Assembly (NCBI GenBank): GCA_023262245.1
Contig: JALRDC010000055.1
Coordinates: 1-9,476, forward strand
Direction: 5' to 3'
DNA: 9,476 bases
Source: Flavobacteriaceae bacterium
GTDB lineage: Bacteria > Bacteroidota > Bacteroidia > Flavobacteriales > Flavobacteriaceae
Shown here: piece after piece, positions 1 to 6,807 of the stretch
Layout of the letters: each line of letters starts with the position of its first letter
How positions within the stretch are numbered: position 1 is the first letter of the stretch
Position numbers and translations under genes: made by a program
The notes under the pieces: model-generated
Database searches by the model: none
Told to the model about the DNA's origin: nothing
The model's input: the letters and a program-made list of their open reading frames with translations, nothing else

Positions 1-123
1 CTTAACCATAATATTCAACATCAACTTAAACAGGCGCTTCATACCACCTTCAGCTAAATTTCTAGCAATAACTTCTGCCAAATCTAACAGAGGTTGGAAC
101 AAGATTTGTTCCAAATGGAACAT
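1..123 (-). CDS. Possible N-terminal fragment of an unrecognised protein, running off the left edge
   Basis: An open minus-strand frame runs off the window. It has an ATG at 123-121 and 41 visible codons, and it stays open upstream to a TAA at 178-180. The predicted peptide is helix-like and rich in Leu, Ala and Met, with segments such as LLDLAEVIARNLAEGG followed by MKRLFKLM. The composition looks protein-like rather than random, but I do not recognise a family. There is no clear ribosome binding site. The proposed start codon lies inside a pair of palindromic 21-bp units, which could be an operator over the start. The evidence is weak because only 41 codons are visible. It could instead be a decayed fragment or chance. 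Confidence 0.3.
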   Translation of the reverse strand, partial: MFHLEQILFQPLLDLAEVIARNLAEGGMKRLFKLMLNIMVK

Positions 124-135
124 TTTTTGTTCCAA
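94..135. repeat. Two tandem 21-bp palindromic units (GGAACA/TGTTCC half-sites)
   Basis: Unit one (94-114) is a perfect inverted repeat, TTGGAACAA, 3 bp, TTGTTCCAA. Unit two (115-135) repeats it directly with 17 of 21 bases identical, and has TGGAACA, 5 bp, TGTTCCA. The junction forms a third palindrome, TGTTCCA-AA-TGGAACA (107-122). The result is four alternating half-sites with a period of 21 bp, about two helical turns. That arrangement suits cooperative binding of a dimeric repressor on one DNA face. The sites overlap the start of the possible minus-strand gene. The operator role is inferred; the repeat itself is seen directly. Confidence 0.6.
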
Positions 136-483
136 ATTAAGTATATTTGAATTTATATATGTCTGTATTTCAATTGTTTATGATATTGGTTTTAGTACTG
201 GAGGTACCACTTAATCCTAACCACTTAAAAAATAAGCGGTTAGGATTTATTAATTCATAGATCATCAGGATCTGGCGGAATGTTTTATTCCTAATGTTTA
301 TCTTTTTAAGATGGTAAACACAAATCTGGTCAAGTCATTTATTTAATTGTTGCTAGAACTACTTTTAAATTGATAGGGACTCCCATTGTAAGGAGTAATA
401 AATCTCAATTTTTTTAAGCCAAACATTCTGATAAAGAAAGAGCTTACTTCAACTAAGAAGGGTGTTCGGTATAAAAAATAAGA
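124..483. other. Non-coding stretch left of rmuC
   Basis: Apart from the right end of the 21-bp palindromic units and the hairpin at 213-247, this AT-rich stretch has stops in every frame. I see no gene, tRNA or insertion-sequence end in it. A weak hairpin (ACTCC at 379-383, GGAGT at 392-396) is too short to interpret. It lies downstream of rmuC and upstream of the possible gene at the left edge, so it should hold a terminator for one and a promoter for the other. Confidence 0.5.
213..247. terminator. Strong stem-loop, possible terminator downstream of rmuC
   Basis: The arms AATCCTAACC (213-222) and GGTTAGGATT (238-247) pair perfectly over 10 bp. After one A-C mismatch, CTTA pairs with TAAG, leaving a five-A loop. 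The 3' flank on the plus strand is only modestly T-rich (TTATTAATT), and the minus-strand flank has no T-run. It is therefore a clear hairpin but not a textbook intrinsic terminator. It lies about 240 bp past the rmuC stop and could end rmuC transcription or protect its 3' end. Confidence 0.4.
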
Positions 484-1776
484 CTATTCTTCCTCCTTAA
501 AGTCAATAAGTTTCGATGCTTCCTCATCTGAAGTAGGTACTTCTAGCTGTTCTACATTTTTTAATTTGGATTGCATCATTCGGGTACGGGTACCTACTAA
601 AGTTTCAATTTCTTGATTGGCCTCATTAATTTTCTTTTGTGCTTTTTCGAGTACCCCTCCAAAAGTATTGAACTCTTTTTTCACAGCGGCTAATACATTC
701 CACACCTCACTACTCCGTTTTTGAATCGCAAGGGTTTTAAAGCCCATTTGTAAACTGTTCAGCATGGCTGCAAGCGTAGTGGGACCCGTAACGACAATTT
801 TATATTCTCTTTGTAAAGAAGCGATCATATCGGGCTGTCGAACAACTTCCGCAAACAAACCTTCAATAGGGAGAAACATGATGCCAAAATCGGTTGTGTG
901 TGGTGGATCAATATATTTGGTGGAAATATCTTTGGCGAATTTTTTAACCGATTGGAGTAAGGATTTTATTGATAATTCTACAGCTACCGAATCGCCTGTT
1001 TCGTAGGCATTTTGTAACCGAACATAATCTTCTTGAGGAAACTTCGCATCAATCGGCAAGAATACAGGTTGGTCGCTTTTCTCTTTTCCAGGAAGTTTGA
1101 TCGCAAATTCTACTATAGAATCAGACCCTTTTTTGGTTTTAACATTGGTTTCGTATTGATCTGGAGCCATGATTTCTTCTAAAATATTCCCCAATTGGAT
1201 TTCTCCCAATACCCCACGGGTTTTTACATTGCTTAGAACCTTTTTTAAATCCCCCACCCCAGAGGCTATGTTCTGCATTTCCCCTAATCCTTTTTGAACT
1301 ACTAACAATTGTTTGGTTACCATTTCAAATGATTTCCCTAAACGTTCTTCCAGCGTTTTGTGAAGCTTTTCATCAACCGTCTCTCGCATCCGTTCCAAGC
1401 GTAGTTCTGTAGTTTTGATCATTTCATCCTGTTTGTTCTTCATTTGATCAAACTTTTCTTTTTGAAGGGTATTAAAAGTTTCGACATTTTTGTCAAAACT
1501 CGCCTGAAAATCTTTTAGGGTAGTTCGCAATTCTTCACGATCATCTTTTGCTTTTTTAAGTAAGGTTTCGTTGAGACGTTCAAAGCTTCGAGTAAGTTCG
1601 TTTCGATTTTCCTGTAGGTTTTTGGATAGTTCTTCTCTATTAATTAAAAATTCTTTTTGAAATTGAACCCGCAACATTTCTTCCACATCTTTTCCCTTTG
1701 AGTTTTGCAACTTAAAAAGAAGATAGACCAAGAGAACAACGCTAAGAAGGGATAACCCTATGGATAAATAGACCAT
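484..1776 (-). CDS. rmuC: DNA recombination protein RmuC
   Basis: The 430-residue product is a typical RmuC, of similar size to the E. coli protein. In the family it is linked to limiting recombination at inverted repeats and is related to the PD-(D/E)XK nuclease fold. A single N-terminal membrane helix (residues 3-21) is followed by a long charged coiled coil (about 30-170), then the RmuC domain (about 175-400). Recognisable blocks are GVLGEIQLGNILEEI (188-202), LPIDAKFPQEDY (240-251, with D243 and K245 as likely nuclease-type residues), FLPIEGLFAEVVR (301-313) and VTGPTTLAAMLNSLQMGF (329-346). The acidic tail ends at a TAG. The ATG start puts the membrane helix right at the N-terminus, as expected. 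It is probably anchored to the inner membrane with the domain in the cytoplasm. It stands alone: the gene upstream on the same strand ends 365 bp away. Confidence 0.95.
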   Translation of the reverse strand: MVYLSIGLSLLSVVLLVYLLFKLQNSKGKDVEEMLRVQFQKEFLINREELSKNLQENRNELTRSFERLNETLLKKAKDDREELRTTLKDFQASFDKNVETFNTLQKEKFDQMKNKQDEMIKTTELRLERMRETVDEKLHKTLEERLGKSFEMVTKQLLVVQKGLGEMQNIASGVGDLKKVLSNVKTRGVLGEIQLGNILEEIMAPDQYETNVKTKKGSDSIVEFAIKLPGKEKSDQPVFLPIDAKFPQEDYVRLQNAYETGDSVAVELSIKSLLQSVKKFAKDISTKYIDPPHTTDFGIMFLPIEGLFAEVVRQPDMIASLQREYKIVVTGPTTLAAMLNSLQMGFKTLAIQKRSSEVWNVLAAVKKEFNTFGGVLEKAQKKINEANQEIETLVGTRTRMMQSKLKNVEQLEVPTSDEEASKLIDFKEEE

Positions 1777-1927
1777 TAAAAAACTTTCAATGCTTAAAAA
1801 TAAAGAAAGTCTAAGGAACTACAGACCTAAAAAAGAGTTGTTTTTATATGCAGTGATTTTAAAAGTTTTCTCAGTGAAGGGAGAACTGGTTTCTTGAAAT
1901 CAAAACCTGCACACTATATTAAAAAAA
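1777..1927. other. Intergenic stretch upstream of rmuC
   Basis: This is AT-rich and contains no intact gene. It must carry the rmuC promoter unless rmuC is read from further upstream; no convincing TTG/TAnnTTTG pair was found. A short open minus-strand stretch at 1827-1913 (28 codons, including FDFKKPVLPSLRKLL) might be a further scrap of the decayed gene to its right, but it is too short to call. Confidence 0.4.
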
Positions 1928-2141
1928 CTAACACCAATTAAGTTCCTTTGGCTCGTATTCCTGAATAACTTGTGCAAAATCTGAATAAAGGATTTTCTAA
2001 ATTAATCTCCTTAATTTCATCTAAAGATGAATTACTAAAATAGAAACCTGAAAGAGTCCATACTAAAAATGTAGTCCAATAAATGATTCCAAATAACCCT
2101 ACGTTCTGATGCGTAATGCTACTTTTCGTTAAATCATTTTT
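1928..2141 (-). pseudogene. Remnant of a PepSY-like membrane protein gene (N-terminal part)
   Basis: Directly after the TAG of the RimK-type gene, the same minus-strand frame stays open for 67 codons to a TAA at 1938-1940, but with no ATG. It encodes THQNVGLFGIIYWTTFLVW followed by TLSGFYFSNSSLDEIKE. This is one hydrophobic helix with an SGFYFS...DEI pattern that recalls the first membrane segment of PepSY-type membrane proteins. Near 1980 the sense appears to move to another frame, which reads DFAQVIQEYEPKELNWC before a TAG at 1928-1930. The missing start, the frameshift and the loss of the remaining protein indicate a decayed gene. The PepSY assignment rests on my memory of the family pattern and is tentative. 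The coding-like character of the stretch is firmer. Confidence 0.42.
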
Positions 2142-3545
2142 CTATATTTTTTTTGAGTCTGGTTTTGGACTATGTTTAAACTTCAATTTTTTCTCAATAG
2201 CAATGATTATTTCATTTGCAATATTTTTTCCAGAGGCCGTTTCTATACCTTCCAGACCTGGAGAAGAATTAACTTCTAACAATAAGGGGCCTTTATTTGA
2301 ACGAATAATATCTACTCCAGCAACAACAAGGTTTAAAATTTTAGCAGCCTTTATAGCCAATCGGCGTTCTTCAGAAGTGATTTTTATTTTTTTTGCTGTC
2401 CCTCCTACATGAATGTTTGATCTGAATTCTCCTTTAGGAGCTGTGCGCTCAATGGAAGCAACAACTTTGCCATTTACCACAAAACATCTCAAGTCTTTAC
2501 CGGATGCCTCTTTGATAAATTCTTGTACTAGGATATTGGCCTGAAGGCTTTTAAACGCATTAATAACACTTTCAGCTGCCTTATTGGTTTCAGCGGATAC
2601 AACCCCTTTGCCCTGAGCGCTTTGCAGGAGTTTAATTACCAAAGGTGCCCCACCTACCATCTCGATAAGATCTTTAGTATCTAAAGGAGATTTGGCGAAA
2701 CCTGTAATTGGTATATTGATTTTATTCGACGAAAAAAGCTGACTTGAAAAAAGTTTGTCTCGAGATTGAGAAATGGATATGTCCGAATTTAAACAGTAGG
2801 TGCCAATGGATTGAAATTGACGAAGCAACGCACATCCATAAAAAGTCATGCTCGGCCTAATTCTCGGAATTATTGCATCTAAATCCTGAATGATGTTGCC
2901 TCCGCGATATCGAATCTCTGGGGTGTCGGTATCTAAACGCATATAGCATTGTTGAATGTTATAAAATTGCATTTCATGTCCTCTTGCCACCCCGGCTTCC
3001 ATGAGCCGTTTGTTGCTATACAAGCTTTTATCAGTTGCTAATAAGCCAATTTTTAATCCTGTCTTACTGTACGTCAAATGACTGTACATTGACCGTAGCG
3101 TTTCCTCCGATACTTCTCCTAACAAATAACTTTTAGAGGGATCTACTAAAAAATGATTGCGCATGGCTTCTCTGCCCAAAAGCATTCTAAAGTCCATTCC
3201 ATCTCGGTTCGCCAAAGTTAATTCAATCTCAAAATATTCTCCACCCAATTTAAGTGGTGCTCGGATGACAAATCTCTTTTCTGCTATTCCCGAGGAGCTT
3301 TTTATCAATCGGGTGTCTATGATTGGCGCTTCGCAGGTTATGGAAAAACTTAAATTATCTTGCAACGGACAAATTTCAAAAGATACCCAAGATTTTCCTC
3401 CTCGCTTAAAACGATTAATATTTGTAGCTTGTATCGAGGAGGTTTTTGCCCCAGAATCAATACGTGCTTTTATTGCAGGAATTTTTAGCGTTTCAAAGCT
3501 GCACCATTCTGCATTACCAATTATTTTTGGCAGTTTTTTTTTCAT
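2142..3545 (-). CDS. rimK: Fused RimB-like aspartyl/zinc protease and RimK-type ATP-grasp glutamate ligase
   Basis: The 467-residue protein has two domains. Residues 10-145 match the RimB/'ATP-dependent zinc protease' family with a retropepsin-like fold: the IDSGAKTSSIQA motif (29-40, catalytic-type D30), LTLANRD (109-115) and the FRMLLGREAM block (119-128). Residues 163-455 are a RimK/LysX-type ATP-grasp ligase. It has IPRIRPS (226-232), an ATP-binding VIKLLQSAQGKGVV segment (303-316, with K305), VQEFI (340-344), DLRCFVVNGKVVA (351-363), and the metal-binding loop LLLEVNSSPGLEG (421-433, with E424 and N426). RimK adds glutamates to the C-terminus of ribosomal protein S6; other members ligate amino acids to peptides or cofactors. 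In pseudomonads RimB and RimK are separate proteins of one operon, so a single chain fits their joint action. All key motifs look intact. The substrate here is not proven. The gene begins 36 bp after the propeller gene and is probably cotranscribed with it. Confidence 0.9.
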   Translation of the reverse strand: MKKKLPKIIGNAEWCSFETLKIPAIKARIDSGAKTSSIQATNINRFKRGGKSWVSFEICPLQDNLSFSITCEAPIIDTRLIKSSSGIAEKRFVIRAPLKLGGEYFEIELTLANRDGMDFRMLLGREAMRNHFLVDPSKSYLLGEVSEETLRSMYSHLTYSKTGLKIGLLATDKSLYSNKRLMEAGVARGHEMQFYNIQQCYMRLDTDTPEIRYRGGNIIQDLDAIIPRIRPSMTFYGCALLRQFQSIGTYCLNSDISISQSRDKLFSSQLFSSNKINIPITGFAKSPLDTKDLIEMVGGAPLVIKLLQSAQGKGVVSAETNKAAESVINAFKSLQANILVQEFIKEASGKDLRCFVVNGKVVASIERTAPKGEFRSNIHVGGTAKKIKITSEERRLAIKAAKILNLVVAGVDIIRSNKGPLLLEVNSSPGLEGIETASGKNIANEIIIAIEKKLKFKHSPKPDSKKI

Positions 3546-3558
3546 CGTTGAATTATAA

Positions 3559-3570
3559 ATGCGATCGCAT
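3559..3570. repeat. 12-bp perfect palindrome between the propeller gene and rimK
   Basis: ATGCGATCGCAT is a perfect 12-bp palindrome in the 36-bp gap upstream of the rimB-rimK fusion, about 13 bp before its start codon. Its core GCGATCGC is GC-rich against a very AT-rich flank and contains GATC. It could be a protein-binding site or lie in the leader of the fusion gene. A role is not shown. Confidence 0.4.
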
Positions 3571-3581
3571 ACTATGTTTAA

Positions 3582-6500
3582 TTAATTTCCCCTTTCAGGA
3601 TATATAAGCGCGGGAACTTTAGCCCCTTGAAACGCTGCTTCAAAAGCGCTAAAATCTTCCCTTATAATCTGATCTAGTGCATTGCTTTGTGTCGTCCACT
3701 GCATCTCCAAATCTTTATAGCGCTCCATAGCTCCTTGAGTCACCACGGGATCTTCCGCATCTACAAACTCTTTTAAATACATCCATTCCGCATTTAGTTT
3801 GTTATGGAAATTGATCACGTCTTGGAATGTTTTTTGTTTGGGCTGAATCAATTCTTGCTCCCACTCTTTTAGTTTTTCATCAATCCTTTTGGCCTGATCA
3901 AGTAATTCTTCATATGCTGTATTTCCGTCCAATACCTCAAGATAATGATTCAATTGTTTTTGAACCTCTCTCATATGGGTAACGGTTTGATGAACCTTGC
4001 GGATGCCTGTTTCAATTTTCAATAAAAGCTCTTGTTGTGCTTTGAAGTCTGCTGCAGTTGAGGATAAATTGGGATTTGGTAAAATTGAGACCGCGACTTC
4101 CTTAACTTGATTGTTATAGCTTAATCGAGCTGAATATTCTCCTGGAGCTACCCTACTTCCTTCATATCCTCCATAAACAAAAACCCCATTTACACTGGGA
4201 AGCGCCTGTCTTCTCATATCCCAATGAAAGCGGTTAAACCCTTCTTTTTTAGGTAATACTTTTGTTGGAGCAGGGCCCCCGGGCCAGGATTTAAATTGTT
4301 TATCTTTTATTGAGGAATAACTTCTAATCAATTCGTTCTCTTTAAAAATTTCAAGTGTAACTTCTAGAGAGTCTTCTGTTTTAGGTAGATAATAATCCAG
4401 AATCACCCCGTTAAGAGGATTGGTTCCTTGGGTGCTGTTTTTTGAAGTCTTTCGCGAAAATATTCTGTAAGCCTTTTTTGGTGTGACTAAATGCAATCCT
4501 AAAACCTGCTTTTGCTCTTGTAAAGGGCTTAGGTCGTCTAAAATCCAAAACGAACGCCCTGCTGTTGCCGCAATAAGGTCGTTGTCTTGTATGTAAAGAT
4601 CATTAATAGGAACTACGGGTAAGTTCATTTGAAAAGCTTCCCAACGTTTTCCATCATCATAGGAGATATAAAAGCCTGTTTCCGTTCCAGCATAAAGAAG
4701 ACCGGGTACTTTTTTATCGGCACGGACCACTCGAACAAAATTATGTTCTCCTTCGATACCAGTGGTGATTAATTCCCAATTAGCACCAAAATCATTGGTT
4801 TTATATATATAAGAGGTCAGATCCATAAATTTATATCGCATCAATGTGATATAAGCAGTTGCTGGATCGTGTGGCGAGACCTCTATGGTATTTATTATAC
4901 CTTCCTTTAATCCTTTGGGCGTGACATTATTCCAGATTTTGCCTCCATCTCGAGTAAGGTGAACTAAACCATCATCGCTTCCTGCCCAAAGCACATTGGG
5001 GTCAAAGGGTGAGGTGGCTAAACTCATTAAGGTATTATAGTTTTCACCCCCTGCTGCTTCGTTAGTGAAAGGCCCTCCGCCAGGATTTTGTTGGCTTTTA
5101 TTATTTCGGGTTAAGTCTGGACTAATTACCTGCCAATCTATACCGCCGTTTTGTGTTTTAAAAACAACATTCCCCGCATGATAAATTGTGTTTGGATCTG
5201 AAGGAGCGCTTAAAATAGGAGCATTCCAATTAAAACGATATTTGAAGTCTTTTGGAACATTCCCCAAGGAAAGTTCTGGATATTCTTTAATTTGTTTTCC
5301 CGATTGGGTAGCGCGATGCCAGCGTTCAATGATTCCTTGATAACAACCGCCAAAGACAACTTCTGGGTTTTCCGGATCAAAAGCTAAAAATGCGCTTTCA
5401 CAACCTGCAACAGAGTACCAATCTTTCCATCCAATACCGCCGTCACTATCACGACTTTTTATTCCAATAGCTGAATTGTCTTGTTGGCCTCCATAAACAT
5501 GATAAGGAACTTGAGCATCTGCAATTACTCTGTAAAACTGAGAAGTAGGTTGGTTTTGCTGGGTACTCCAGCTTTTCCCTCCATTCATCGATACATTTGC
5601 TCCTCCGTCATTAGAGTTTATCATTAGTTGATTGTTGTAGGGATGAATCCAGAGGTGGTGATTATCTCCATGAGGGGTCGCCATATTTTGAAAAGTTTTT
5701 CCACCATCAATAGATTTTAAAGCAGGCGCATTTAATACATACACCCGGTTTTCATCTTGTGGGTCCGCAAAAACTTCCATATAATACCATGATCGGGCAA
5801 CAGTCACTCTGTTTTTATTAACTTGTTTCCATGAGGTCCCGCTGTCATCAGATCGATATACTCCTGAGGTTGTTCCTTCTGCTTCGAGATTGGCATACAC
5901 AACTTTTGAATTCGCTCTAGAAACTGAAATTCCCACTTTTCCAAGTACTTCAGGGAGTCCTTTTTCCAATCGAACCCAATTTGCTCCTGCATCAGTTGAT
6001 TTGTAAATCCCTGAATCTGGTCCTCCAGAACGCATTTCCCAGGGGTTCCGTAAATGATCCCACATAGCTGCATAAAGTATTCTAGGGTTGTTCATATCCA
6101 TACTTAAGGATGCTGCACCTACATGATCATTGATATACAATACTTTTTCCCAACTTTTTCCTCCATCCATTGTTTTAAATACACCGCGTTCTTTATTAGG
6201 TCCAAATTGAGCACCTTGAACTGCAACATAAAAAATATCTGGATTGCTAGGGTGGATTTGAATATTCGCTATATGTCTGGAGTTATCCAAACCAATATGC
6301 TGCCAAGTAGCTCCGGCATCAGTAGATTTATATACTCCATCTCCCATTGAAGTCATGACTCCTCGGGCTGCGTGCTCGCCCATTCCCACCACTACTACAT
6401 TAGGGTCACTCTCAGAAACTGCTATTGCTCCTACTGTGCCTGTTTTAAGAAAACCATCAGAAATATTTTTCCAATGCAATCCGTAATCTTCTGTTTTCCA

Positions 6501-6725
6501 AACTCCACCACCAGTGCTTCCCATATAAAAGGTAGCTGGCTCTTTGACAACTCCTGTAGAGGCTACACTCCGACCTCCTCTAAAGGGACCGATATTCCTC
6601 CAATTAAGATTGTTGTATTCTAAAGAAACGGAAGTTTCTTTTTTATTCGATTTCTTCTTTTTTTGACTAAATGACAATGAGGTGCTTAATAAAAGTACCA
6701 TCATTAGTTGCAATGTAACTCTCAT
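3582..6725 (-). CDS. Secreted Asp-box (BNR/sortilin-type) beta-propeller protein
   Basis: The 1047-residue product begins with a signal peptide (1-20, cleaved after SLSFS before Gln21) and then a Lys-rich linker (22-29). Residues about 40-725 form one or two beta-propellers marked by at least eleven Asp-box motifs (S/T-x-D-x-G-x-x-W). These include KTEDYGLHW (77-85), KSTDAGATW, KTMDGGKSW, KSTDAGANW, RSDDSGTSW, LTRDGGKIW, KTNDFGANW and ISYDDGKRW (near 690). RSFWILDDLSP near 725 closes the repeats. A beta-rich domain follows, with FNRFHWDMRR near 830 and GEYSARLSY near 860, and then a helical tail from about 890 to the end. Such proteins are often labelled glycosyl hydrolase or VPS10/sortilin-like because Asp-boxes occur in sialidases. 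I see no sialidase active-site pattern, so an enzyme role is unsupported. It is probably periplasmic or outside the cell, with no evident type IX sorting domain. Substrate or partner is unknown. Confidence 0.9.
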   Translation of the reverse strand: MRVTLQLMMVLLLSTSLSFSQKKKKSNKKETSVSLEYNNLNWRNIGPFRGGRSVASTGVVKEPATFYMGSTGGGVWKTEDYGLHWKNISDGFLKTGTVGAIAVSESDPNVVVVGMGEHAARGVMTSMGDGVYKSTDAGATWQHIGLDNSRHIANIQIHPSNPDIFYVAVQGAQFGPNKERGVFKTMDGGKSWEKVLYINDHVGAASLSMDMNNPRILYAAMWDHLRNPWEMRSGGPDSGIYKSTDAGANWVRLEKGLPEVLGKVGISVSRANSKVVYANLEAEGTTSGVYRSDDSGTSWKQVNKNRVTVARSWYYMEVFADPQDENRVYVLNAPALKSIDGGKTFQNMATPHGDNHHLWIHPYNNQLMINSNDGGANVSMNGGKSWSTQQNQPTSQFYRVIADAQVPYHVYGGQQDNSAIGIKSRDSDGGIGWKDWYSVAGCESAFLAFDPENPEVVFGGCYQGIIERWHRATQSGKQIKEYPELSLGNVPKDFKYRFNWNAPILSAPSDPNTIYHAGNVVFKTQNGGIDWQVISPDLTRNNKSQQNPGGGPFTNEAAGGENYNTLMSLATSPFDPNVLWAGSDDGLVHLTRDGGKIWNNVTPKGLKEGIINTIEVSPHDPATAYITLMRYKFMDLTSYIYKTNDFGANWELITTGIEGEHNFVRVVRADKKVPGLLYAGTETGFYISYDDGKRWEAFQMNLPVVPINDLYIQDNDLIAATAGRSFWILDDLSPLQEQKQVLGLHLVTPKKAYRIFSRKTSKNSTQGTNPLNGVILDYYLPKTEDSLEVTLEIFKENELIRSYSSIKDKQFKSWPGGPAPTKVLPKKEGFNRFHWDMRRQALPSVNGVFVYGGYEGSRVAPGEYSARLSYNNQVKEVAVSILPNPNLSSTAADFKAQQELLLKIETGIRKVHQTVTHMREVQKQLNHYLEVLDGNTAYEELLDQAKRIDEKLKEWEQELIQPKQKTFQDVINFHNKLNAEWMYLKEFVDAEDPVVTQGAMERYKDLEMQWTTQSNALDQIIREDFSAFEAAFQGAKVPALIYPERGN

Positions 6726-6807
6726 AGATAAGTTTAAAAGTATAGTTCTTGTATGCGTTTGATATTACAAGGTAGAAAAATATTGATAAGGATGAGGAAA
6801 AGAAAAA

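Noticed and set aside
94..135. Possible terminal inverted repeats of an insertion sequence, or a CRISPR-like array
   Set aside because: There are only two adjacent units with no spacers, no transposase and no target duplication, so an operator-like repeat is a better description.
255..284. Minus-strand peptide NIPPDPDDL before a TGA, looking like a protein C-terminus
   Set aside because: A TAA lies directly upstream in the same frame, and no frameshifted partner with coding character was found. Nine residues are too few.
764..1006. Open frame on the plus strand within rmuC
   Set aside because: It is antisense to clear RmuC motifs, and its translation has no recognisable features.
1827..1913. 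28-codon open stretch that might be another piece of the decayed PepSY-like gene
   Set aside because: It is bounded by stops, has no start codon and shows no recognisable motif. It is noted only within the intergenic entry.
2016..2031. Hairpin TTCATC-TAAA-GATGAA
   Set aside because: A 6-bp stem in AT-rich DNA inside the gene remnant is expected by chance, and no T-run follows it.
5804..6073. Open frame on the minus strand, out of frame within the propeller gene
   Set aside because: It overlaps Asp-box repeats of the true frame and reads as a shadow. The same applies to plus-strand frames at 6123-6350 and 6372-6623.
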